From Pusillimonas sp. MFBS29 (lineage in GTDB: Bacteria > Pseudomonadota > Gammaproteobacteria > Burkholderiales > Burkholderiaceae_B), in NCBI RefSeq assembly GCF_020687695.1, contig NZ_JAJEWL010000001.1, positions 310,001 through 374,000 on the forward strand: a stretch of 64,000 nt of DNA, in the 5' to 3' direction. Numbering within the stretch: the first letter of the stretch is position 1; every line of letters begins with the position of its first letter. The notes beneath the pieces were generated by a model. That model saw only the letters and a list, made by a program, of their open reading frames with translations, was not told the DNA's origin and made no database searches. Positions 43,888 through 52,553 of this stretch are shown in pieces. Both the position numbers and the translations under genes were made by a program.

Positions 43888-44934
43888 ATGAATACCTTGT
43901 TCGAATTGCAGGCGCGGCCTTTGCGTGAGCGCTATGCGTTGCTCAAACAGCAGAATCCGAAAGCCCGTATAAGAAATCTGGCCCAAGAGATGTCGGTCAG
44001 TGAAATGGAGCTTGTCGCGGCCGGCTGCGGGCAAATCGAATCGGTGCTGCTCAAGGCGCCGGCCCAGGATATCTTCAAGGAGCTGGGTAGTTTGGGGCGG
44101 GTCATGGCGCTAACGCGCAACGACTGGAGCGTACACGAGCGCCATGGCCAATATGAAGACATACGCGCGGGTAAGGTTATGGGCATCGTCCTGGGCCCCG
44201 ATATCGACCTGCGCATGTTTTTCAGCTCCTGGAAATATACATTTGCCGTCAACGACGATGGCCGTCTCAGCCTGCAGTTCTTTAATGCTGCCGGAATGGC
44301 CATACACAAGGTGTTCATCACCGATGAAAGCGATGTGGTTGCCTATCATGAGCTGGTCGCCCGCTTCACCGACCCGAATCCGGTCTGGCCGGTGGCAACG
44401 GCCGAGCCGCCCAAGGCTGATGAAACCTTGCCTGAGGTACCCGCCGGCTTGCGTGAAGACTGGCTGGCCATGCAAGATACGCACGAGTTCTTTCAATTGC
44501 TCAAGCGGCACAATGTGGCGCGCCTGACGGCTTTGCGGGGCGTAGGTGTTGATCTTGCTCAGCAGATCGACAACGACGGCGCCGAGCGTGTGCTGACCGA
44601 CGTGGCGGAACGCAACATCCCTTTCATGTGCTTTGTCGGCAATTCGGGCATGGTGCAGATCCATTCTGGGCCGATCAAGAAATTGTTGCGAACCGGGCCA
44701 TGGTTCAACGTGCTTGAACCTCATTTCAACTTGCACCTGGATACCACGGCCATTGCCTCGACCTGGGTGGTCAACAAGCCCACGTCCGATGGCTGGGTCA
44801 CTTCGCTGGAATGCTACAGCCCCGATGGTGAACTCATTGTTCAGTTCTTCGGTGCGCGCAAGCCCGGCGTGCCGGAGTTGACCAGCTGGCGGCAATTGCT
44901 GGTTGAGTATTGCCCCGAGCCTTTGGCAGCGTAA
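43888..44934 (+). CDS. hemS: Haemin-degrading / haem-trafficking factor (HemS/HmuS family)
   Basis: A 348-residue cytoplasmic haem-binding protein with two repeated halves, which accepts haem from the ABC importer for storage, delivery or breakdown. Each half has the family pattern: RVMALTRNDWSVHERHGQYE (about 70-89) and FMCFVGNSGMVQIHSGPIKK (about 247-266), with the C-terminal haem-ligand-type His in the second half. The start is fixed by AAGGAAA at 43874-43880 before ATG 43888; the earlier ATG 43855 has no ribosome site. Confidence 0.92.
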   Translation: MNTLFELQARPLRERYALLKQQNPKARIRNLAQEMSVSEMELVAAGCGQIESVLLKAPAQDIFKELGSLGRVMALTRNDWSVHERHGQYEDIRAGKVMGIVLGPDIDLRMFFSSWKYTFAVNDDGRLSLQFFNAAGMAIHKVFITDESDVVAYHELVARFTDPNPVWPVATAEPPKADETLPEVPAGLREDWLAMQDTHEFFQLLKRHNVARLTALRGVGVDLAQQIDNDGAERVLTDVAERNIPFMCFVGNSGMVQIHSGPIKKLLRTGPWFNVLEPHFNLHLDTTAIASTWVVNKPTSDGWVTSLECYSPDGELIVQFFGARKPGVPELTSWRQLLVEYCPEPLAA

Positions 44935-44936
44935 CG

Positions 44937-45758
44937 ATGTTTCGCTGCTTGCTTGCTGCTTGCCTGATGCTGCCTGGTTTGGTCTGGGGCGGGCAGACGG
45001 CGCCTGCGCGGGTGGTTTCCCTGGGCGGCAGTGTCACCGAGATTATCTATGCGCTGGGGCGTGGTGATGTGCTGGTTGCGAGCGATGCGTCCAGTCTGTA
45101 TCCGAAGGCAGCCACTGTGCTGCCGCAAATCGGATACTACCGCGCCGTGCCCATAGAAGGTGTGGTGGCCCAGTCCCCCGATCTGGTGCTGGCCTCCGAG
45201 CATGCCGGGCCGCCCCAGGCGCTGGCTCGCCTGGACGAACTGGGCGTTCGTGTGAAAACTGTTACGGACAAGCCCGCGCTTGATTCTTTATATCAGCGTA
45301 TCGGCCTGGTGGCCCAGGCGCTGATGGTGCCGAACGCCGGTCGGAGCCTGGTGCAGCAGGTTCGCCGTGACGTCGCCGCTGCGCAAGCGACAGCGGCGCC
45401 TTCTCGGCGTGCACTCGTGCTGGTGAACCGTTCCGGGCCCTTGATGGCGGCCGGTCAGAACACTGCGGCCAATGCGATTCTTGAGCTGGCCGGCCTGAGC
45501 AATGCGTTTTCGGATCAGACCGGCTACAAACCCGTGTCGGCCGAGGGGCTGGCCATGCTGGAGCCGGAGCTGATCATTATTACCGAGGCATCACTGCAAG
45601 CCAGCGGCGGCATGGAAAAATTGCGCGCCAGTGCGGGCATAGCCTCCACGCCGGCAGCAAAGCGTGGGCGCATGCTGGTTATGGATGATTTGCTCATCCA
45701 GGGGATAGGGCCCCGGGTGGCGCTGGCGATAGAGCAGCTCAAGGATGCGGCAAGGTAA
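44937..45758 (+). CDS. hmuT: Haemin ABC transporter periplasmic binding protein
   Basis: A 273-residue periplasmic haem carrier, class III binding fold. Signal peptide to about residue 20 (CLLAACLMLPGLVWGGQ). RVVSLGGSVTEIIYALGRGD is the HmuT/ShuT N-terminus; IGYYRAVPIEGVVAQSPDLV contains the conserved haem-ligand Tyr; ALVLVNRSGPLMAAGQNTAA and LMAAG lie in the second lobe. It starts 2 bp after the hemS stop. Confidence 0.92.
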   Translation: MFRCLLAACLMLPGLVWGGQTAPARVVSLGGSVTEIIYALGRGDVLVASDASSLYPKAATVLPQIGYYRAVPIEGVVAQSPDLVLASEHAGPPQALARLDELGVRVKTVTDKPALDSLYQRIGLVAQALMVPNAGRSLVQQVRRDVAAAQATAAPSRRALVLVNRSGPLMAAGQNTAANAILELAGLSNAFSDQTGYKPVSAEGLAMLEPELIIITEASLQASGGMEKLRASAGIASTPAAKRGRMLVMDDLLIQGIGPRVALAIEQLKDAAR

Positions 45759-45764
45759 GCGGCC

Positions 45765-46781
45765 ATGGCTACAGTCTCGGGCTCACACAAATATGCTCCG
45801 CAGCCGGTCCTGATAGGTCTGCTGTGCTGTCTGGTGCTGGCCGGGCTGGTTTCCGGTGCCAGCGGCGCCTTGCAAATTCCCTGGAGCCGCATGCCTTACT
45901 TGCTGTGGGGCGATGTGGCGCCGGACGACGCTTTGATGCAAAACGTACTGTTGCAGATACGTTTGCCACGGGTTTTGTTCAGCGCGGTAACCGGGGCCGC
46001 GCTGGCTGCAACCGGCGTAACCATGCAGGCCTTGTTTCGCAATCCTCTGGCGGAACCCGGGCTGGTCGGCATTTCATCAGGCGCCGCCCTAGGCGCGGTG
46101 TGTGCCATTGTGATGACAGCCGGTGGTTTTTTCCTGGTTGCTGCGTTTGCCTTTGCCGGCAGCTTGCTTGCCACCTTCCTGGCCTATTCCGTGGGACGGC
46201 GATTTCCCGGGGTTGCCGGCTTGCTTCTGGCCGGCATAGCCATCAATACCGTAGCCGGCAGCGCGATCGGCATCTTCACCTTTCTGGCCAACGATACCGA
46301 ACTACGCGACCTGGCGTTCTGGACCATGGGCAGCCTGGCGGGGGCGAACTGGAATATGGTGATGTGGCTGGGTCCCTGGACAGTGCTGCTGCTGTTCGGC
46401 GTGTGCAGTCAATGGCGTGTGTTGAACGCATTGCTGCTGGGGGAGCGTGAAGCCGCGCACCTGGGGTTTGAGCTGGTGGCCGTGCGTCGGCGGCTGATTG
46501 TGGTAACTGCCCTGATTATCGGGCCACTGGTCGCTGTGACCGGGGGGATAGGATTCATCGGGCTGGTGGTGCCGCATCTGGTACGTATGATTCTGGGGGC
46601 GCACCATCGCTATCTTTTGCCCGCGTCGGTATTGGCCGGAGCCCTGATGCTGACGCTGGCCGACTGCCTGTCGCGTGTGCTGATTAGTCCCGCCGAACTG
46701 CCTATCGGCTTGATTACCAGTCTGGTGGGCGGCCCCTTCTTTTTCTGGCTGCTCAGCCGTGGCCGCAGCGTATCAGCCTGA
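45765..46781 (+). CDS. hmuU: Haemin ABC transporter permease
   Basis: A 338-residue FecCD/BtuC-type permease with about ten helices. LPRVLFSAVTGAALAATGVT and FRNPLAEPGLVGISSGAALG are family signatures; GGIGFIGLVVPHLVRMILGA (about 262-281) is the coupling loop to the ATPase. Six base pairs separate it from hmuT. Confidence 0.94.
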   Translation: MATVSGSHKYAPQPVLIGLLCCLVLAGLVSGASGALQIPWSRMPYLLWGDVAPDDALMQNVLLQIRLPRVLFSAVTGAALAATGVTMQALFRNPLAEPGLVGISSGAALGAVCAIVMTAGGFFLVAAFAFAGSLLATFLAYSVGRRFPGVAGLLLAGIAINTVAGSAIGIFTFLANDTELRDLAFWTMGSLAGANWNMVMWLGPWTVLLLFGVCSQWRVLNALLLGEREAAHLGFELVAVRRRLIVVTALIIGPLVAVTGGIGFIGLVVPHLVRMILGAHHRYLLPASVLAGALMLTLADCLSRVLISPAELPIGLITSLVGGPFFFWLLSRGRSVSA

Positions 46782-46787
46782 GCCTCT

Positions 46788-47615
46788 ATGCGACACTTGC
46801 CCGAATCCAACTCCTTTTCTGCCTCTGGTTTGTCTGTGCGCCGAGGCCGGCGACAGGTCCTGGAGCAAGTGTCGTTGCAGCTGCGCCCGGGGCAGGTGCT
46901 GGGCCTGCTGGGGGCGAATGGCGCCGGAAAGTCCACGCTGTTATCGGCGCTGGCCGCCGAAATCAAGCCGCAGGAAGAGTCTTCGGACAACTACCCTATA
47001 GTGCTTAATGGCCAGGCCCTGTCGGCATTGAGCGCCGCGCAGCAAGCGCGCAGCCGCACCGTGCTGCCGCAAAAGTCCGGATTGGCTTTTGATCTGCAAG
47101 TGGCTGAAGTCATAGCCATGGGCGCCTATCCGTTTCCCGGGCTGGGCAGGCACGAGATAGATGCCTTGACCAGCGATGCCCTGCAGCGTACCGAAACCAC
47201 TGACCTGGCGCAACGGCGCTACCTGGAGCTTTCAGGCGGCGAGCAGCAGCGTGTTCAGTTTGCCAGAGTCGTGTTGCAGATCCTGGCGCAGCGCGCAACC
47301 GAATCGCAAGGCCGGTATATGCTGCTTGATGAACCAACAGCCAGCCTGGACCCTTTGCACCAGCAGGCATTGCTGCGCATGGTTGTCGGCTTGTCGCGCA
47401 GCGCGGACATTGGCGTGCTGGTCATTCTGCACGATGTAAATCTGGCCGCCTTATGGTGCGACCGGATCGCACTTTTGGCGCATGGCGGGGTACTGGTCTG
47501 TGGCGAACCCATGTCGGTGCTGACAGCTGAAAATCTGAAAGCAGTGTACGACGTAGGTGTGCATATCATGCCGCATCCGACTCAACCGGAAAAACCGCTG
47601 GTAGTGTTTGGTTAA
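46788..47615 (+). CDS. hmuV: Haemin ABC transporter ATP-binding protein
   Basis: A 275-residue ATPase. Walker A LGLLGANGAGKSTLLSALA, Q-loop VLPQKSGLAFD, signature LSGGEQQRVQFARVVLQ, Walker B MLLDEPTASLDPLHQ and His switch VLVILHDVNLAA. The LAQRATESQGRY insertion before Walker B is typical of HmuV. Last gene of the operon; no clear terminator follows before psd. Confidence 0.95.
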   Translation: MRHLPESNSFSASGLSVRRGRRQVLEQVSLQLRPGQVLGLLGANGAGKSTLLSALAAEIKPQEESSDNYPIVLNGQALSALSAAQQARSRTVLPQKSGLAFDLQVAEVIAMGAYPFPGLGRHEIDALTSDALQRTETTDLAQRRYLELSGGEQQRVQFARVVLQILAQRATESQGRYMLLDEPTASLDPLHQQALLRMVVGLSRSADIGVLVILHDVNLAALWCDRIALLAHGGVLVCGEPMSVLTAENLKAVYDVGVHIMPHPTQPEKPLVVFG

Positions 47616-47678
47616 CACTTGCCATATCGGGCGCCTGCGGCTTCTTGTTTCCTTATTTCGGTTATTCTTCGTCCTATC

Positions 47679-48350
47679 ATGAATAAACCTTCTTATCCCC
47701 ATCCGTTTATCGCGCGTGAAGGCTGGCCGTTCCTGGCCGGCATCGTGTTGATTTCCATCGCTGTCAGTTTCTGGTCCGGTCTGGCATCCATTCCGTTCTG
47801 GCTGCTGTCGGTGTTTGTATTGCAGTTTTTCCGTGATCCTTCGCGCATTGCGCCCGAGGGTGAGCTGAACGTGTTGTCGCCGGCCGACGGCCGCATCGTG
47901 GCTGTTGAAGAGGTTCACGATACCTACGCCAATCGTGATGCGCTCAAAATCAGCGTATTCATGAACGTGTTCAATGTTCATTCCAACCGCGCTCCGGTCC
48001 CGGGCAAAATCCAGACGGTTAATTATTTCGCCGGGCAGTTTTTCAATGCAGCGCTTGACAAAGCCTCGCTGGAAAACGAGCGCAACGCCATGGTGGTGCT
48101 TACCCCTCAGGGACATTTGGTTACGGCGGTGCAGGTTGCCGGTCTGGTGGCCAAGCGTATACTTTGCTATGTAAAGCCCGGTGATGAACTCTATGCCGGC
48201 CAGCGCTATGGCTTCATCCGCTTTGGTTCACGCGTCGACGTATATTTGCCGCCGGGGTCGCGTCCGCGTGTATCCATCGGCGACAAGGTGCAGGCCACCA
48301 GTACGGTACTGGCCGAATTGCCGGATCTGCCGAACCATACAACGGAGTAA
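47679..48350 (+). CDS. psd: Phosphatidylserine decarboxylase (short type)
   Basis: Makes phosphatidylethanolamine from phosphatidylserine; 223 residues, the short single-membrane form (two hydrophobic segments at about 17-50). The pyruvoyl group arises by cleavage at Gly-Ser in [18 protein letters not shown] (about residue 190). [16 protein letters not shown] and [14 protein letters not shown] are typical. ATG 47679 is preferred over the longer frame from 47619. Couples directly with pssA five bases later. Confidence 0.94.
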   Translation: MNKPSYPHPFIAREGWPFLAGIVLISIAVSFWSGLASIPFWLLSVFVLQFFRDPSRIAPEGELNVLSPADGRIVAVEEVHDTYANRDALKISVFMNVFNVHSNRAPVPGKIQTVNYFAGQFFNAALDKASLENERNAMVVLTPQGHLVTAVQVAGLVAKRILCYVKPGDELYAGQRYGFIRFGSRVDVYLPPGSRPRVSIGDKVQATSTVLAELPDLPNHTTE

Positions 48351-48354
48351 GCCT

Positions 48355-49251
48355 ATGCCCAACTCTGAAGAATCCCGCCGCCGCCGCAGCATTTATCTGC
48401 TGCCTAACGCGTTTACCACTGCCAATCTGTTTGCCGGTTTCTACGCGGTGGTGCAAGCCATGAACGGCCGCTTTGAAATGGCCGCCATAGCCATTTTTCT
48501 GGCGATGGTGTTCGATGGCATGGATGGGCGGGTAGCCAGGCTGACCAATACCCAGTCGGCTTTTGGCGAACAGTACGACTCGCTGTCCGACATGACTTCA
48601 TTCGGCATCGCGCCGGCGCTGGTCATGTACGAATGGGCCCTGCAGGATCTGGGCCGCTGGGGCTGGCTCGCCGCCTTTATCTATGTGGTTGGGGCCGCAT
48701 TGCGGCTGGCCCGCTTCAATACCAATATCGGCGTGGTCGACAAGCGGTTTTTCCAGGGCCTGCCCAGCCCGGCTGCCGCCGCGCTGGTCGCAGGCTTTCT
48801 GTGGCTGGTTATCGATAACAAGTTCACGCTCAGCGCACAGACCATTTCCTGGCTGAGTTTTGTTTTCACTGTTTATGCGGGTGTGGCGATGGTCACCAAT
48901 GCACCTTTTTACAGTGGCAAATCCTTTGCCCTTGGGCGCAGTGTGCCGTTCTGGGTCATTCTGGTTCTGGTCGGCGCCTTTGTATTCGTATCCAGTGATC
49001 CGCCTATCGTGCTGTTCGGGCTGTTTGTGGTGTATGGCTTGTCAGGCTGGGTCATTATGGCGTGGCGCTGGCGCCGCGCGCGTCGTTTGTTGCGCCAGCG
49101 TCAGCACGTAACCGAGCACGTTGACACAGCCGGATCCGAGCCCTCATTCAGTGCCGACCACAGCTATCAGTCGCCCGAACTGGGTGGTTTGCCTAACAAA
49201 CCCGAAGCGGGGCAGGATGGCAAGCCCCGCCAGCCTGATCAGCCTTTGTAA
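48355..49251 (+). CDS. pssA: CDP-diacylglycerol-serine O-phosphatidyltransferase
   Basis: A 298-residue inner-membrane CDP-alcohol phosphotransferase making phosphatidylserine, the substrate of Psd. The catalytic motif DGx2DGx2ARx8Gx3Dx3D is complete: DGMDGRVAR, then FGEQYDSLSD (about residues 44-69). About six to eight membrane helices, then a hydrophilic C-terminal tail of about 60 residues. Correct start ATG 48355 follows the psd stop by 4 bp. Confidence 0.94.
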   Translation: MPNSEESRRRRSIYLLPNAFTTANLFAGFYAVVQAMNGRFEMAAIAIFLAMVFDGMDGRVARLTNTQSAFGEQYDSLSDMTSFGIAPALVMYEWALQDLGRWGWLAAFIYVVGAALRLARFNTNIGVVDKRFFQGLPSPAAAALVAGFLWLVIDNKFTLSAQTISWLSFVFTVYAGVAMVTNAPFYSGKSFALGRSVPFWVILVLVGAFVFVSSDPPIVLFGLFVVYGLSGWVIMAWRWRRARRLLRQRQHVTEHVDTAGSEPSFSADHSYQSPELGGLPNKPEAGQDGKPRQPDQPL

Positions 49252-49278
49252 GTATCGGGCAGGATTCCCGTGACAGCC

Positions 49279-49800
49279 TTAGTTGAACCAAAGGTTGTCA
49301 CGGTCGTACATGGGATCGGGGCCGGGATGGAATCGGGTAACTGTCTGGCCGTCTTTGTCGAAATAGACGTACATCAACGAGTTCCATGCGCCGGCTTGCC
49401 GGTAGCGGTAGCCCCAGACTATCTGGCGGCTTGAGGGCAACCCCACCTGTGTGATCTCGGCCGGCGGGCCAAATTCGCAGCGGACTCGTTCGGGCGTCCA
49501 TACGCCCTTTGCAAGCGCATCGAAATGCCGGTCGGTCAGTATGGGTTCTATGCGACCGGTCATGCCGGCTGCATCGACATTTGTGCCCCAGGCATATTGC
49601 CCGTAAGGCTGCTGGGTCCAGATCAGTCGCCGGGCGCCGTCTTCGGTGGTGCAGGTGTAATTGGCGGCGCCAAACCTGGCTTCAACCTGGGATAAAGGCG
49701 TGCCAGGGGGGGTATCGGCCATATTCGCACAGGCGCCCAGCAGTCCAATTCCGAGGCCGGCCAGAGCAAATCGGGCAAGCCGTGTGAGCGTAGCATTCAT
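49279..49800 (-). CDS. Predicted outer-membrane lipoprotein
   Basis: A 173-residue lipoprotein of unknown role. Lipobox LLGAC with Cys 24 after a basic start and hydrophobic core; no Asp follows the Cys, so outer-membrane sorting is expected. The mature part shows a short SmpA/OmlA-like opening (GTPLSQVEARFGAANYTCTT), then FGPPAEITQVGLPSSRQIVW and YRQAGAWNSLMYVYFDKDGQ, suggesting two related BamE/SmpA-like halves. Convergent with pssA and divergent from rpsO. Confidence 0.82.
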   Translation of the reverse strand: MNATLTRLARFALAGLGIGLLGACANMADTPPGTPLSQVEARFGAANYTCTTEDGARRLIWTQQPYGQYAWGTNVDAAGMTGRIEPILTDRHFDALAKGVWTPERVRCEFGPPAEITQVGLPSSRQIVWGYRYRQAGAWNSLMYVYFDKDGQTVTRFHPGPDPMYDRDNLWFN

Positions 49801-49810
49801 GATTTTTGCC

Positions 49811-49823
49811 TTTGCAGTATAAT
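49811..49823 (+). promoter_or_regulatory. Candidate rpsO promoter -10
   Basis: Perfect TATAAT at 49818-49823, 133 bp before rpsO. No good -35 is visible at 16-18 bp, so the assignment rests on the -10 and position. The long 5' leader fits S15 autoregulation. Confidence 0.35.
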
Positions 49824-49955
49824 GCTGACTTTCGTGGGCTGGCTGCGCCTTTTGGGGTGCAAGCCTGCCACAGCGAAAAGTCTGTAGATTGTAATTCCGT
49901 AATCATCTCACGTCAGGGCACCTCGGCTCTGTCGCATGTTCAAAGAGGCTAAATA

Positions 49956-50225
49956 ATGTCTGTTGCAGAAATTAAAAAATCCGATATCGTCGCACAATTC
50001 CAACGTGCACAAGGCGACACCGGCTCTCCTGAAGTCCAGGTTGCATTGCTGACCGCTCGTATCAACGAACTGACCGGACACTTCAAAGCGCACATGAAAG
50101 ACCACCACTCGCGTCGTGGCTTGCTGCGTATGGTCAGCCGTCGTCGCAAATTGCTAGATTACCTTAAGGGCCGCAATCCCGATTCGTACCGCGCGCTGAT
50201 CGAAAAGCTCGGTCTGCGTAAGTGA
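49956..50225 (+). CDS. rpsO: 30S ribosomal protein S15
   Basis: An 89-residue primary 16S rRNA-binding protein. [20 protein letters not shown] and [20 protein letters not shown] are the conserved rRNA-contact helices; ends EKLGLRK. AGAGG at 49946-49950 is its ribosome site. S15 represses its own translation in other bacteria. A strong terminator separates it from pnp. Confidence 0.98.
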   Translation: MSVAEIKKSDIVAQFQRAQGDTGSPEVQVALLTARINELTGHFKAHMKDHHSRRGLLRMVSRRRKLLDYLKGRNPDSYRALIEKLGLRK

Positions 50226-50251
50226 TACCCGGGGCTGGCTCCCCACGATGC

Positions 50252-50297
50252 AACCGTGCACACCGCGACTCGTGTCGTGGTGTGCACGGTTTTTTTA
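50252..50297 (+). terminator. rpsO terminator
   Basis: Long stem AACCGTGCACACC (50252-50264) mirrored by GGTGTGCACGGTT (50279-50291), then T-rich sequence. Located 27 bp after rpsO; in related bacteria readthrough at this place supplies pnp mRNA. Confidence 0.92.
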
Positions 50298-50315
50298 TTG
50301 TAAGGATACATCCTA

Positions 50316-52463
50316 ATGTTTAATAAAGTGAGCAAGTCGTTTCAGTACGGTCAGCACACGGTGGTTCTGGAAACTGGCGAGATTGCTCGTCAGGCCTCTG
50401 GCTCCGTACTGGTTTCGATTGACGATACCGTTGTCCTGGCAACTGTTGTTGGCGCAAAAAACGCCAAGCCCGGGCAAGACTTTTTCCCGCTGACCGTTGA
50501 CTACGTAGAAAAAACCTACGCTGCGGGTCGTATTCCCGGCGGTTTCTTCAAGCGCGAAGGGCGTCCTTCCGAAAAAGAAATCCTGACCTCGCGCCTGATC
50601 GATCGTCCTCTGCGTCCATTGTTCCCCGAAGGCTTCTACAACGAAGTCCAGATTATCCTGCACACAGTATCCGTTAACCCCGAAATCGATCCCGATATCG
50701 CGGCAATGATCGGTGCGTCGGCAGCGCTGGCAGTGTCCGGCATACCTTTCAATGGCCCCATCGGTGCAGCACGTGTTGGCTACGTCGATGGCCAGTATGT
50801 CCTGAACCCCACTTCCACCCAATTGAATGATTCGCAAATGGACCTGGTCGTGGCCGGCACCGAAACCGCTGTGCTCATGGTTGAGTCCGAAGCCCAGAAC
50901 CTTTCGGAAGAAGTCATGCTGGGCGGTGTGATGTTCGGTCACGAGCAAATGCAGGCCGCCATCAATGCCATTCACGACCTGGTCGCAGAAGCCGGCAAAC
51001 CCGAGTGGGACTGGCAGCCAGCACCCGCAAACGAAGCGCTGGCCATCGCCATCGCGGCGGCTGCCCAGGAACGTCTGCAGGCTGCTTATCAGGTCCGTGA
51101 AAAGCAGGCCCGCACCAACCAGTTGCGCGAAGTTTACGCTGCAGTGAAAGAAAAGCTGGCCGAGCATGCTGCCGCCAAGGGTGAAAGCGCACCCGATAGC
51201 GTCGAAGTCGAAAATATGTTGTTCGACCTCGAAGCCAAGATCGTGCGTGGTCAGATCCTGAACGGCGAGCCACGTATCGATGGCCGCGACACCCGCACCG
51301 TACGACCCATCAGCATCAGCCTGGGCGTGCTTCCGCGTGCACACGGCAGCGCCTTGTTCACACGTGGTGAAACACAGGCATTGGTCGTGGCTACGCTGGG
51401 TACCAAGCAAGACGAGCAGATCATTGACTCCATCATGGGTGAAAGCCGTGATCGCTTCATGCTGCACTACAACTTCCCACCGTTCGCAACCGGCGAAACC
51501 GGCCGCTTCGGTTCGCCCAAGCGCCGCGAAATCGGCCATGGCCGTCTTGCCAAGCGCTCGCTGGTATCGTCCTTGCCCGAAGCACAAGACTTCCAGTACA
51601 CGATACGTGTGGTGTCGGAAATCACCGAGTCCAACGGATCCTCCTCCATGGCATCGGTGTGCGGCGGCTCGCTGGCCATGATGGACGCCGGTGTGCCTGT
51701 CAAGGATCACGTGGCCGGCGTTGCAATGGGCCTGATCAAAGACGGCGGCAAGTTCGCTGTCCTGACCGATATCCTGGGCGACGAAGATCACCTGGGCGAC
51801 ATGGACTTTAAGGTAGCTGGTACCGTGAGCGGTATTACTGCCCTGCAAATGGACATCAAGATTCAGGGTATCACCCGTGAAATCATGCAGGTCGCTCTGG
51901 CTCAGGCCAAGGAAGGGCGTCTGCACATCCTTGGCAAGATGAAGGAAGCCATCGATGGTTCGCGTACCGAGCTTTCCGAGTTCGCGCCACGCATGCTGAC
52001 CGTGAAGATCAATCCCGAGAAAATCCGTGACGTTATCGGCAAGGGCGGCGCAACCATCCGTGCGCTGACTGAAGAAACCGGTACTCAGATCGATATCGGC
52101 GATGACGGCACCATTACGGTTTCCAGCGCTGATCTTGACAAGGCTCGTGAAGCCGAGCGCCGCATCAAGGAACTGACAGCCGACGTTGAGGTGGGCCAGG
52201 AATACGAAGGTCCCGTCCTGCGTCTGCTGGACTTCGGCGCTATCGTTCAGGTATTGCCTGGCCGTGATGGCTTGCTGCACATTTCTGAAATTGCAAACTA
52301 TCGTATTGCAAACATCAACGATGTGCTCAAAGTGGGTCAGGTCGTGCGCATCAAGGTCATCGAAGCCGATGACAAGGGTCGCTTGCGCTTGTCCATGAAG
52401 GCTATTGGCGGCATTGAGGCCCAGGGTGGCCCTCAGGCACCTGCGCCAGCCAGCGAAGACTGA
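50316..52463 (+). CDS. pnp: Polynucleotide phosphorylase
   Basis: A 715-residue trimeric 3'-5' exoribonuclease and degradosome partner. Two RNase PH domains ([70 protein letters not shown]), then KH ([15 protein letters not shown], about 560-574) and S1 ([20 protein letters not shown], about 625-644). Normal length. TAAGGA at 50301-50306 is the ribosome site. Confidence 0.98.
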   Translation: MFNKVSKSFQYGQHTVVLETGEIARQASGSVLVSIDDTVVLATVVGAKNAKPGQDFFPLTVDYVEKTYAAGRIPGGFFKREGRPSEKEILTSRLIDRPLRPLFPEGFYNEVQIILHTVSVNPEIDPDIAAMIGASAALAVSGIPFNGPIGAARVGYVDGQYVLNPTSTQLNDSQMDLVVAGTETAVLMVESEAQNLSEEVMLGGVMFGHEQMQAAINAIHDLVAEAGKPEWDWQPAPANEALAIAIAAAAQERLQAAYQVREKQARTNQLREVYAAVKEKLAEHAAAKGESAPDSVEVENMLFDLEAKIVRGQILNGEPRIDGRDTRTVRPISISLGVLPRAHGSALFTRGETQALVVATLGTKQDEQIIDSIMGESRDRFMLHYNFPPFATGETGRFGSPKRREIGHGRLAKRSLVSSLPEAQDFQYTIRVVSEITESNGSSSMASVCGGSLAMMDAGVPVKDHVAGVAMGLIKDGGKFAVLTDILGDEDHLGDMDFKVAGTVSGITALQMDIKIQGITREIMQVALAQAKEGRLHILGKMKEAIDGSRTELSEFAPRMLTVKINPEKIRDVIGKGGATIRALTEETGTQIDIGDDGTITVSSADLDKAREAERRIKELTADVEVGQEYEGPVLRLLDFGAIVQVLPGRDGLLHISEIANYRIANINDVLKVGQVVRIKVIEADDKGRLRLSMKAIGGIEAQGGPQAPAPASED

Positions 52464-52467
52464 TCAC

Positions 52468-52496
52468 CCTGAAGGCGGCTCATGGCCGCCTTCAGG
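52468..52496 (+). other. Hairpin just after pnp
   Basis: Twelve-base stem CCTGAAGGCGGC / GCCGCCTTCAGG beginning 5 bp after the pnp stop, with no T-run. Probably a 3' stabilising structure ahead of the true terminator at 52513. Confidence 0.5.
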
Positions 52497-52512
52497 TGCT
52501 TGCTGCATGTTT

Positions 52513-52550
52513 AAAACTCCCTGACGGTCCACGACTGTCAGGGAGTTTTT
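52513..52550. terminator. Bidirectional terminator between pnp and receptor
   Basis: AAAACTCCCTGAC (52513-52525) mirrored by GTCAGGGAGTTTT (52537-52549), with A-run and T-run on both sides. It serves convergent pnp and the leftward receptor gene. Confidence 0.92.
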
Positions 52551-52553
52551 CGT

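Noticed and set aside
50313-52280. 655-codon open frame opposite pnp
   Set aside because: A mirror of pnp codon structure; the plus-strand protein matches polynucleotide phosphorylase throughout.
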